A stretch of 50,089 nt of DNA from Lachnospiraceae bacterium (GTDB lineage Bacteria > Bacillota > Clostridia > Lachnospirales > Lachnospiraceae): positions 1 to 50,089 of the forward strand of contig JAFSCH010000024.1 in the NCBI GenBank assembly GCA_017436865.1, in the 5' to 3' direction. Both the position numbers and the translations under genes were made by a program. Below, one piece after another: positions 15,852-25,048 of this stretch. Under the pieces are notes generated by a model. The model made no database searches and was not told where the DNA came from. It saw only the letters and a list, made by a program, of their open reading frames with translations. Positions within the stretch are counted from its first letter, which is position 1, and each line of letters opens with the position of its first letter.

Positions 15852-17048
15852 TCATTGTACACGCATTTTGTTTGCAAGTAAAGTCTTTGTATTCTCGTTT
15901 CGATAAACGATTTTTCCATCAATTACTGTCAACAAAGTATTCGTAAAAACTTCCATGGGATTACCATCAAAAATTGCAAAATCTGCATCCTTTCCCGCTT
16001 CAATACTTCCCATTCTGTCTGCCACACCGCAAATTCTTGCTGCATTTATAGTAATTGCACGAAGCCCCTCCTGCATAGGCAACCCGGCTTTTACACTTAA
16101 GCCTGCACAAAGTGGCAATGACTGAATAAGTGACACCGGATGATCCGTGGTAATCGCTACCAACACGCCTGCCTTGGCAAGAACACCAGCTGTTTTAAAT
16201 GCCATATTCTGTACTTCAATCTTATTACGACTGGCAAGGTCAGGTCCTACGATAGCCGGAAATCCTTCTGCTGCCAATTCCTCGGCAATCAGATGTCCCT
16301 CACTACAATGATCAAGCGTCATACACAGGTCAAATTCCTTTGCAATACGAATCGCAGTAAAAATATCATCCACACGATGCACATGTGCCTTTAAGGGTAT
16401 CTTTTTCTCCAACACAGGAACCCATGCCTCATAATGAAAATCTGGCTCAACTTGTCCTCTTTTCTTATAATATTGACACGCTTTGGTTAATTCCTGTCTT
16501 AAAAGCCCAGCAACCCCCATTCTAGTTACAGGTGAAATACCTATGTTATCATAATTCGTCTTTGGATTTTCTCCAAAGGCAACCTTCATCGCAGCCGGTG
16601 TCTTGACAATCAAATCATCGACTCGTCTACCGCTGGTTTTTACCACAGCAAACTGACCTCCTACAACATTCGCACTGCCTGGGCCAATCATGGCTGCTGT
16701 GATTCCAGCTCTTACTGCATCGTGAAAGGCTGCATCCATGGTATTGATTGCATCAATTGCCCGAAGCATTGGTGTAATCGGATGTACCATCTCATTACAA
16801 TCATCGCCCTCTTTTCCCTTTTTTTCTTCTGTAATTCCCATATGACAATGAGCTTCTATAAACCCGGGATACACATGCTGATGATTTACATCTATTCTTT
16901 CACAGTCTGCTGAGTCAGGCAGCGTAAGCTGCGAGGACACTTCCATAATCTTACCATCTTTGGCAAGAATACTCCCCGTAAAAGTGTCCTCGTTTGTATT
17001 GCTGCTTGCCCTCATAGGGTGAATGATTGCATTTTCAAGCAATAACAC
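15852..17048 (-). CDS. Metal-dependent amidohydrolase, imidazolonepropionase-like
   Basis: A 398-residue member of the amidohydrolase superfamily. It shows the first metal motif GFIEAHCHMG (HxH, about 61-70), a central histidine in KAHVHRVDD, LDHCSEGH and the catalytic Asp in ITTDHPVS, with GVADRMGSIEAGKDADFAIF at the C-terminus. The fold and metal residues are intact but the substrate cannot be told; cytosolic hydrolysis of a cyclic amide or a peptide-like compound is possible. GTG 17048 starts four bases after the upstream stop codon, with only a weak ribosome site, so it is probably translated by coupling. Confidence 0.8.
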   Translation of the reverse strand: MLLLENAIIHPMRASSNTNEDTFTGSILAKDGKIMEVSSQLTLPDSADCERIDVNHQHVYPGFIEAHCHMGITEEKKGKEGDDCNEMVHPITPMLRAIDAINTMDAAFHDAVRAGITAAMIGPGSANVVGGQFAVVKTSGRRVDDLIVKTPAAMKVAFGENPKTNYDNIGISPVTRMGVAGLLRQELTKACQYYKKRGQVEPDFHYEAWVPVLEKKIPLKAHVHRVDDIFTAIRIAKEFDLCMTLDHCSEGHLIAEELAAEGFPAIVGPDLASRNKIEVQNMAFKTAGVLAKAGVLVAITTDHPVSLIQSLPLCAGLSVKAGLPMQEGLRAITINAARICGVADRMGSIEAGKDADFAIFDGNPMEVFTNTLLTVIDGKIVYRNENTKTLLANKMRVQ

Positions 17049-17052
17049 TTGT

Positions 17053-17889
17053 TTACTCTACCATTTCCAAAGGATTCACGGGTTCTCCATCCTTTGTCAT
17101 CTTAAAATACACATTACTTCCTTCTACGGAATAAAAAATAGTTGGTGCTGCAACTTTTCCTACCACATCTCCTGCTTTAACCTGTTGTCCTTCCTCTAAT
17201 GTAATGTCTGTTAACTGTCCATAGGTCAATTCATAGCCATCTCCCAAGTCAAAGAGAATGGTATTACCAGTCTGTACATCATGGTAAATCTTCTTTACTG
17301 TTGCATCTGCAGCTGCTGTAATGGTATCGCCTTCTTTTGCAGCAATGACTACAGATGGATTGTAACGATATTGCTGCATAGTAGAAAAATAGATTGCTTT
17401 ATCCATACTATAATTTAACAACACTTCTCCTGCAATTGGCCACTGCAGGGTATCACCTTCTTGAAAAGACGGAGTCTGTGCAACAATCTTAGCTTCCTCT
17501 TCTACAGGTGCTTGTACTGCAATTTCTGCTTCTGGCTCTTGTGTAGTTTCGTCATCCTGCATAATAAGAGAGTATCTGTCATTTTCAACTTCTCCGGAAT
17601 TTACTTCCATATAATTAGGATCTACATCCATGTCATTATTCTCACTTAACTCTGCATAATCATCTCTTGTGAATCTCTCGTCTGCTACCAGATTATCTTC
17701 TGTTTTTGCCTTATTCTGTTGTTGCTCCAGCTGCGCAAAGTCTATTCGATTTTCCTCTGTTTTCGAGTTGTTTTGTGCTGCCATATATACCCCAGTCAGG
17801 GTAAGAGCTGATAATACAAAGGCGGATGCCGCAATAACGGACATCTTTTCCTTATTTAAACCTGAACGTTTTTGATTGCGTTTATTCAT
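17053..17889 (-). CDS. M23-fold membrane protein lacking zinc ligands (SpoIIQ-like)
   Basis: A 278-residue protein with one membrane helix (about 17-36), a long acidic linker (about 40-145) and a C-terminal lysostaphin/M23-like domain (about 150-275: LQWPIAGEVLLNYSMDK, IAAKEGDTITAAADATVKKIYHD, GQQVKAGDVVGKV). The usual HxxxD is replaced around YRYNPSVVI and the HxH strand reads LTYGQLTD, so zinc binding is unlikely. Catalytically dead M23 domains act as binding partners, as in Bacillus SpoIIQ. The likeness to SpoIIQ is an inference. The second ATG (17889) best fits GAGGTGATG. It is in an operon with the amidohydrolase. Confidence 0.75.
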   Translation of the reverse strand: MNKRNQKRSGLNKEKMSVIAASAFVLSALTLTGVYMAAQNNSKTEENRIDFAQLEQQQNKAKTEDNLVADERFTRDDYAELSENNDMDVDPNYMEVNSGEVENDRYSLIMQDDETTQEPEAEIAVQAPVEEEAKIVAQTPSFQEGDTLQWPIAGEVLLNYSMDKAIYFSTMQQYRYNPSVVIAAKEGDTITAAADATVKKIYHDVQTGNTILFDLGDGYELTYGQLTDITLEEGQQVKAGDVVGKVAAPTIFYSVEGSNVYFKMTKDGEPVNPLEMVE

Positions 17890-17976
17890 TCTCATCACCT
17901 CACTAGTAGCATTGCCTATCTCACAAAATCTATTCACTTTTGCAAGAAAAAACTAATTCGTTTTCTAAGAACAAAT

Positions 17977-18060
17977 AGTGCGTGCCAGCGCACGCACTTT
18001 GGCAAGAATTTCTTACGAAATTCTTGTCTAACTGCCACTACGCAACAGCAATTTCCTATC
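17977..18060 (-). repeat. Family B two-hairpin repeat, copy B4
   Basis: The two stems match copy B3 (AGTGCGTGC/GCACGCACT and CAAGAATTTC/GAAATTCTTG), followed by the tail with ACAGCAATTTCCTAT. It lies upstream of the M23-like gene in the same orientation as the other copies. Confidence 0.85.
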
Positions 18061-18067
18061 ACATAAA

Positions 18068-18108
18068 AAAGAGCAAAAGAATTTTTCTCATTCTTTCACT
18101 CTTTCTCT
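18068..18108 (-). terminator. Terminator of the acyltransferase gene
   Basis: On the minus strand AAAGAG and AAAGAAT pair with ATTCTTT and CTCTTT, followed by a T-run. Confidence 0.7.
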
Positions 18109-18136
18109 TCTTATATTATATTTACTTTACTTAAAA

Positions 18137-19885
18137 CTATTCATTACTTTCCTGATTACTACCAAATGATTCATTGTCGTTTTTCTTATTCATCATTTTC
18201 CCAATCATTTCAACAATTTTTTCAAATAAAACATTGCATACAATGACTACTGTATTATCATAGATTATTCCCATTGCAAGGCATACAAGGAATGTAACTA
18301 CAACGGTCGCTCCTATGCCACCAACACAGCCAAAACGCAATGCAGTAATATGAAGCTTGCCCTGTACAACTACAAACAACGCATACCAATGTATCAAAAT
18401 GATAGCATAACTATACTTGGAGCACATTCTGACAATAAGGTTACTCTTTCCCACAAATTTGTCCTGAAACTTTAAGAATATCGCATAAATCGCACAGGAT
18501 ACCAAGATTAAAGTAAGTGCATTGTTATATACATAATTCATCTTGGTAGAATCTAAAAATACCACTCCTATCGTAATCACAAGTGCTATCAGGCCAATAC
18601 CTATTATCTTATTATCGTGCTTACGGCATTTCTTTCGTGTTATGATATATCCAAGCAAAAATACACCTTCCCAACCGGAAAGAAAACTCATCGCTCCAAA
18701 ACTCATACCAAATAATGGAAGATACATTGTCAATGCATTTAATACTAAAATTACTGCTGCCAATGCAAATAACATCTTCGTACTCAGATTCTGTACCATA
18801 ACACGGAAAAATGGCGTTACAAAATACAACGCAATAATCGTATAAATAAGCCACAAATGTGGTCCTACATCTGGTGCACCAGTCATAATACGCTTAAACG
18901 CTGCCCCAATATTTTTCGGCGGCAACAGACTTACTTCCTTTCCTAATACCAATAACAGCATATAATAGGCAATCAGCGGAATAATAACCTTAGAAGCTCG
19001 TCTTAAATAAAAGACAGAAACCTTTTCTTCCTTTGTCGATGTTAAAAGCAAGTTACCGGAAAGCATAACATAAATCAAGTTACAGCATAAACCAATACTA
19101 AGTCCACATACCAAAATTAGTCTCTTCCAACTTGCATCTGCCAAGTCTACCATTGGCGAACAACAGTGCGCAAGAATAACAAGAACTGCTGCAAGGATTC
19201 TAAGATAATCCAAATGCACCTGTCTAGTAGCTGTTACCTCAGGTCCAAAAAACATATCTTTTGCATAAGCTTTTGCTGTCATTCCTTTTGCTTTTACACC
19301 ATGTGCCCAGAAAATCAAGCAAAATCCGATGATAATTGCAGGAAAATACATCATACAATTTTTTACGGTTCTACTAGATACAACAGGTGTAATCTTGGTT
19401 TCTTCGGTATATGCCAAAATACCATCTACTGTAAAGTCACCATCTATGTCGATCCTAAGATTCGTATACTCACCTAATGGAATTGGCAAAACACAATTTG
19501 TTCTTCCTTGCTCTATCTCTCCCTTTACAGAATGCTTCTCTGCATAACTTTCCCCAGCTTCCACATAAAAAATCTGCACCGGAATCGGTGTATTTTCTGG
19601 AAATGGCTTTGTTAAAGCTATCTCAATACCACCAATTGGTTGTTGCATTCCTATTCCTGACAAATAAAACTGCGAATCTTCTCCAATTACCGTAAAAGTT
19701 GTTGTACCTTCCTCATACTGTCCTTCTATTACCTCATATCCTAAACATCCTGCATAGGCTGTTTCTAATATATTATAAGCATTTCCTTGCGTTTCATAAA
19801 AATAATCAAGGTTTTGATAGAAGGTAATTCCTAATGCAACAATAATCGCTAACGTAAGAAGGATGTATTTTATGTGTTTTTTCAT
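18137..19885 (-). CDS. Membrane acyltransferase, family 3, with extracytoplasmic N-domain
   Basis: A 582-residue integral membrane protein. After a first helix (about 5-22) comes a roughly 150-residue strand-rich extracytoplasmic domain, then a second helix (about 175-195) and an acyltransferase-3 unit with around ten helices. The family start motif VHLDYLRILAAVLVILAHCCS (Arg and the helix-ending His) is clear at about 222-242. Such proteins transfer acetyl or other acyl groups to cell-surface glycans; the substrate is unknown. The tail is Asn/Asp/Lys-rich. It is transcribed alone or ahead of the M23-like gene, with a terminator in between. Confidence 0.8.
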   Translation of the reverse strand: MKKHIKYILLTLAIIVALGITFYQNLDYFYETQGNAYNILETAYAGCLGYEVIEGQYEEGTTTFTVIGEDSQFYLSGIGMQQPIGGIEIALTKPFPENTPIPVQIFYVEAGESYAEKHSVKGEIEQGRTNCVLPIPLGEYTNLRIDIDGDFTVDGILAYTEETKITPVVSSRTVKNCMMYFPAIIIGFCLIFWAHGVKAKGMTAKAYAKDMFFGPEVTATRQVHLDYLRILAAVLVILAHCCSPMVDLADASWKRLILVCGLSIGLCCNLIYVMLSGNLLLTSTKEEKVSVFYLRRASKVIIPLIAYYMLLLVLGKEVSLLPPKNIGAAFKRIMTGAPDVGPHLWLIYTIIALYFVTPFFRVMVQNLSTKMLFALAAVILVLNALTMYLPLFGMSFGAMSFLSGWEGVFLLGYIITRKKCRKHDNKIIGIGLIALVITIGVVFLDSTKMNYVYNNALTLILVSCAIYAIFLKFQDKFVGKSNLIVRMCSKYSYAIILIHWYALFVVVQGKLHITALRFGCVGGIGATVVVTFLVCLAMGIIYDNTVVIVCNVLFEKIVEMIGKMMNKKNDNESFGSNQESNE

Positions 19886-19931
19886 GTTGTTAATTCCCCC
19901 GTCTTTACAAATTCTTTTTCCAGCATTCTTA

Positions 19932-19986
19932 ATCTATGATTTTACGGTCTTAATAACAAGTGCTTCGACCTGCCAAAAATAGTTAC
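19932..19986. repeat. Truncated family A repeat (right half only)
   Basis: TTACGGTCT, TGCTTCGACCT and ATAGTTAC match the right-hand half of copies 1 and 2. The left terminal repeat and first hairpin are missing. Confidence 0.6.
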
Positions 19987-20031
19987 CAGCATTGACTATA
20001 ACTCTATTTCTTAACATACACAGTATATACA

Positions 20032-20070
20032 AAAATCCGCCAAATAGCAAAGACTACTGGCGGATTTTGA
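20032..20070 (-). terminator. Terminator of the orphan gene at 20.1-20.7 kb
   Basis: AAAATCCGCCA pairs with TGGCGGATTTT around a 15-base loop, followed on the minus strand by a short T-run, directly after the stop codon. Confidence 0.85.
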
Positions 20071-20071
20071 A

Positions 20072-20656
20072 TCATATTATGCACTTTTCATAGAAATAAT
20101 CAAACAGCTCCATCAATTTCAAACATTCCTGATACTGATCAAAACTTTCCTTCTCTAGATAGACATCTTTTACTGCATTAATCACATAATCCCAATCTAT
20201 CTTTTTACTACAAAAATCTTTATACTGTGTTATCTTCTGAAAAATCCCATGTACTGCCGCATTATGTGTATATCCTTTCAGCTGTTGGAAAGAGTTTGCA
20301 GCCTCGCCTTCATACAAATTTTTGTCATCCGCAAAACTACACAAGGCAAACATTTCAAGCATCGTTGCATGCTTAGGATTTACTTTTTTTATGTAAACCC
20401 GTTTGCTTATTGTATCTCCTTGGTAATACATCCCAATTCCTATGATAGGATTATCATCTGTTGAATATTTACTATACTGTGCATATAGCACATACGAAAT
20501 ATTTGATTTGCCATTGGCAATGTTGGTCATTCCCAGATATTCGCTTGTTTTCTCAAATGTATCATCCCCTGTTGTCACGAAGTATTTGGAAAGTCCACTC
20601 TGAATTTTCTGAAGAACAGAATGTACGTCCTTCTTATCTACAAGTGTTATAGACAT
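20072..20656 (-). CDS. Orphan cytosolic protein, unknown
   Basis: I do not recognise this 194-residue protein. It has no signal peptide or membrane helix. The N-terminal half mixes strands and helices (SYVLYAQYSKYSTDDNP, IGIGMYYQGDTISKRVYIKK); the C-terminal half is helical and aromatic-rich (DYVINAVKDVYLEKESFDQYQECLKLMELFDYFYEK). AGGAG lies upstream of the ATG. It borders the 1.1 kb non-coding block with the tandem hairpin array, with its start facing that block, so any promoter there would serve it. The composition resembles stand-alone accessory genes. Confidence 0.65.
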   Translation of the reverse strand: MSITLVDKKDVHSVLQKIQSGLSKYFVTTGDDTFEKTSEYLGMTNIANGKSNISYVLYAQYSKYSTDDNPIIGIGMYYQGDTISKRVYIKKVNPKHATMLEMFALCSFADDKNLYEGEAANSFQQLKGYTHNAAVHGIFQKITQYKDFCSKKIDWDYVINAVKDVYLEKESFDQYQECLKLMELFDYFYEKCII

Positions 20657-20841
20657 ATTGCTCTCCTATTTGCTATCCTTAGCTTTTTTACTTCGTGTCC
20701 ATACAAAATATATATCGGCTGATTTCGAAGTTTTCATTATAAATAAATGGGTAAATTCAAGTTTAGTGAGCCATGCACAGATGAGCCGAATTGGCTGCGG
20801 GAGCTTGCTCACAGGCACACATATTCGAGCGAGGCTATTTT
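20657..20841. other. Left part of the 1.1 kb gene-free block
   Basis: The stretch before the tandem array has no credible coding frame. It contains short inverted repeats such as AGCC/GGCT and GAGC/GCTC near 20780-20812, and must also hold the promoter of the minus-strand orphan gene. Confidence 0.4.
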
Positions 20842-21149
20842 CCCGACTGCTAGGACGTAATTCTTGTTCCGGTCGGGATGATTAACACTATTTACCCCGA
20901 CTGCTAGGACGCAATCCTTGTTCCGGTCGGGATGATTAACACTATTTACCCCGACTGCTAGGACGCAATCCTTGTTCCGGTGGGATGATTAACACTATTT
21001 ACCCCGACTGCTAGGACGCAATCCTTGTTCCGGTTGGGATGATTAACACTATTTACCCCGACTGCTAGGACGCAATCCTTGTTCCGGTCGGGATGATTAA
21101 TACTATTTACCCCGACCGATATAGCAAATGGTATACTTCGGTCGGGATA
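20842..21149. repeat. 54-bp tandem hairpin array, five units plus a variant unit
   Basis: Units begin with CCCGACTGCTAGGACG at 20842, 20896, 20950, 21003 and 21057. Spacing is 54 bases except 53 after the third, which has lost one C. Each unit ends its hairpin with GGTCGGG, so CCCGAC pairs with GTCGGG inside a unit, and the same GTCGGG can also pair with the next unit's CCCGAC. A sixth, variant hairpin at 21111-21146 has perfect CCCGACCG/CGGTCGGG arms but a different centre. There is no variable spacer, so it is not a CRISPR array. Confidence 0.95.
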
Positions 21150-21336
21150 ACTGCTAGTATTACAGTCCTTCAAGATACAAAACTTTATGAATTCATGGTA
21201 CAGTAGCCGACTTAGGCGGTATATGTTTCTATTTTTGGTCTAGAAATAGTTTTTCTCTCTGATACCCAATTTGCAATTGCCTAGAATTTATCAAGTTTTT
21301 TACTTAGTGAAGTGTAATAATTTACTAGGTTCTTAT

Positions 21337-21696
21337 TCACAACCTTGACTGCACTCCTTCAAAACTTGGAGCAAAGCGAATGAATGTGCTGAAAATGCTT
21401 TAGAGCGGTTTGTGCTATTTCCTTAATGGAACAAGGAGGCATGAAGTCCTGCTTGAAGAACTGTCTGAGCACTGCGTTAGCAGGGCGAGTTTGCGTGTTA
21501 GCAATGAGCCAAACAAGACTGCTTGCAGGCTTACTTGGCGAATGCCACGATAGTGCGCTTGCGCAACTATGCGGAGAGCAGGACTAATAAAGAATGCCGA
21601 ACGCTCCATTTAGGAAATACCAAACAAGCGGGTTTGCATTTGAGGCATATTCATTTGCTATACACAATGTCAAAAAAGGAGTGCTCACAACCTTGA
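21337..21696. ncRNA. Candidate structured RNA or fold-back element
   Basis: No coding frame is credible here, but collinear complementary segments nest one inside another: 21351-21359 with 21676-21684; 21379-21388 with 21646-21655; 21393-21398 with 21636-21641; 21408-21412 with 21621-21625; 21417-21430 with 21605-21618 (13 of 14 paired); 21438-21442 with 21594-21598; 21445-21452 with 21578-21585. A hairpin at 21550-21570 and a small CTGC/GCAG one lie in the centre. TCACAACCTTGA occurs at both ends (21337-21348 and 21685-21696). It may be a folded RNA or an inverted-repeat transposable element; transcription is unproven. Confidence 0.55.
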
Positions 21697-21723
21697 ATAC
21701 TACTCCACTAAACCTGAATTTAC

Positions 21724-21749
21724 AAAAAAGCTCCTCCCGGAGCTTTTTT
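21724..21749. terminator. Strong bidirectional terminator
   Basis: AAAAAAGCTCC pairs perfectly with GGAGCTTTTTT around a four-base loop. It ends the ushA-like gene on the minus strand and would also end any plus-strand transcript of the fold-back element. Confidence 0.9.
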
Positions 21750-21759
21750 CTGTATCGCA

Positions 21760-23394
21760 CTATTTAATTGTGATATTTCCTTTTGGTGTAGCATAATCAT
21801 CTCCAATCATGCCATTTAAAGAATTTACATAAGAGATAAGACCTTCTGCATCAACAACACCTGTATTTATCACCTTTGATGCCTTTGTAAATACATAATA
21901 GGTATCTCCACCATCTGCCATAAAGTTATTTACTGCAAGGTTATAGGTTGCATTCTTATCAAACTTCTTACCTCCTACTGTTTCAATGTTTACACGGCTA
22001 CCTGGATTAGCTGGCGCATAATAAGTAGAATCAGGATACTGTTCTCCCTGTTCATACGGAACCGATGTATCAAGCGTAAACTTAATACCAGAAACCTGTG
22101 GAAATCCTCCAAGTGCATCCGGACAAGCAGAACAAGAAGCCTCTAATGCTTCTAACAACTCTGCGCCAGATACTGTTACAATAGAAATGGTATTACCATA
22201 TGGAAATACAGTATATAAAGTATCCATAGAAATATCTCCCGCTTCAATCGTAGCTCTGATACCACCACCATTTTGTACTGCACCATCAATTGTCATATCA
22301 AGTCCATTTTCTGCAACGTATGTCTCAGCAGTATATTTATAAGCATCTGCTGAAAAATCACCAAGATTTGTCTCCTGTGTTCGAACACCCGGACTTCGCT
22401 GTCCATTAAGCTGATTCATTGTCGTTGCAAAAGTACCTGCATATGCTTCATCCACTACCTTATCAAAGCTTGCAACAAACTCGTCCATGGATGGACATCC
22501 ACCAACATGATACAAATCATTTACAAGCGTTGCCTTTGTATTCTTTCCATCATATACAACAACACCAATATTATTCAGATACTCACCTGTACTTACAATC
22601 TTTGTTCCATTATAATCCATACCTTCTGATAACTGTGTATGACTATGTCCATCCACAAACAAATCAATTCCATCTACTGTATTTAATACATCAAACGAAC
22701 GTTTTCCTTCACTCTCTGCATCCTGTCCAAGATGTCCAATACAAATAATATAATCACAATCCTGATCTTCCAAAAAGTCAACCTGTGCCTGCGCACAAGC
22801 ATACAATTCAGCACCATCAAGAAATGTAACGTCCTTTACATTTTTAGGGTTAGACTTTGTCTGTGTCTCTGGAGTATCAAGTCCAAACACACCAACCTTC
22901 ATATCATCAAAATAAAAGATTTCATTATCATCAAGATAAGGTAAACCCGTTTCCTTACTAATGATATTTGCATCCAAAATCGTGAAATTGGCTACATCTG
23001 TCATTGCTCTTAACGACTCTAAGCCAAAATCAAATTCATGATTACCAAGGGAAACTGCATCATAACCTGCTGCATTCATAAAATAGACAGAATTTAAACC
23101 TTTATAATAGTTTACAAGATTCGTTCCTTGCGAAAAATCACCTGCATCTAATAGCAATACATTTGCACCAAGCTTCTCATAATATCCCTTCAGTGCTGCT
23201 ACTGAAGACATACCCAAGCTCCCTTCCTCTGTATTCTTCTCAAAACGCCCATGCATATCATTGGTATGGATTACTACAAGTTTTCCTGACATATCTGCTG
23301 CTTCTACAATACTTACCGGAGTATATACCGATAATCCAAGTACCATTGCAAGACTTAATCCACCACCAATAAACTTATTCATTAATTTGTTCAT
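21760..23394 (-). CDS. Secreted 5'-nucleotidase / metallophosphatase, UshA-like
   Basis: A 544-residue exported enzyme with a signal peptide (about 1-34, ending VEAA). The N-terminal calcineurin-type phosphatase domain shows VVIHTNDMHGRF, LLLDAGDFSQGTN, SLGNHEFDFG, IGHLG and VDGHSHTQL, all metal-binding blocks intact. The C-terminal 5'-nucleotidase domain (about 330-540) has QNGGGIRATI, VFPYGNTISIVTVSG and MADGGDTYYVF. It probably dephosphorylates extracellular nucleotides. No sortase signal is present, so it is released or loosely held. ATG 23394 is chosen for AAGGAGG six bases upstream. It is a single-gene unit. Confidence 0.9.
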   Translation of the reverse strand: MNKLMNKFIGGGLSLAMVLGLSVYTPVSIVEAADMSGKLVVIHTNDMHGRFEKNTEEGSLGMSSVAALKGYYEKLGANVLLLDAGDFSQGTNLVNYYKGLNSVYFMNAAGYDAVSLGNHEFDFGLESLRAMTDVANFTILDANIISKETGLPYLDDNEIFYFDDMKVGVFGLDTPETQTKSNPKNVKDVTFLDGAELYACAQAQVDFLEDQDCDYIICIGHLGQDAESEGKRSFDVLNTVDGIDLFVDGHSHTQLSEGMDYNGTKIVSTGEYLNNIGVVVYDGKNTKATLVNDLYHVGGCPSMDEFVASFDKVVDEAYAGTFATTMNQLNGQRSPGVRTQETNLGDFSADAYKYTAETYVAENGLDMTIDGAVQNGGGIRATIEAGDISMDTLYTVFPYGNTISIVTVSGAELLEALEASCSACPDALGGFPQVSGIKFTLDTSVPYEQGEQYPDSTYYAPANPGSRVNIETVGGKKFDKNATYNLAVNNFMADGGDTYYVFTKASKVINTGVVDAEGLISYVNSLNGMIGDDYATPKGNITIK

Positions 23395-23581
23395 ATAGTG
23401 CCTCCTTCGCATTTTATAAATTGACATTACTTGCCTATCTATTCTGATAATCTTATGTTACGGTTAGCCAGTGATTATGTCAACCAATTTTATGTTCTTT
23501 ACTTATTTTTTACACAATTTAAAGTTGCACCAAAAAACGTCATTGCACGTTTTTCTTTGCTTGCAATGACGTTTTTCCTCT

Positions 23582-24970
<1,389 letters not shown>

Positions 24971-25048
24971 CTATTTTATCCAAAACGGAGGTAAGCTATT
25001 CGTTTCATTAATATTCTGTACCTTTATTCAATGTGAACGCCAACATAA

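Noticed and set aside
20842-21149. CRISPR array
   Set aside because: The whole 54-bp unit is repeated with no variable spacers, and no cas gene is in the window.
20958-21173. Minus-strand open frame with an 18-residue repeat (VGVNSVNHPNRNKDCVLA)
   Set aside because: It is a by-product of a 54-bp repeat being a multiple of three. The one-base loss in unit 3 shifts the frame, and there is no ribosome site.
21415-21609. Minus-strand open frame of 64 codons inside the fold-back element
   Set aside because: Ser/Leu/Arg-rich translation with no ribosome site; the pairing pattern explains the sequence better than coding.
22419-22944. Plus-strand open frames opposite the nucleotidase gene
   Set aside because: They are His/Tyr/Leu/Gln-rich shadows of a clearly conserved minus-strand gene.
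25010-25048. Another family A remnant (TATTCTGTACCTTTATTCAA ... CATAATTACA)
   Set aside because: Matches are short and out of order compared with the full copies; likely chance in AT-rich DNA.
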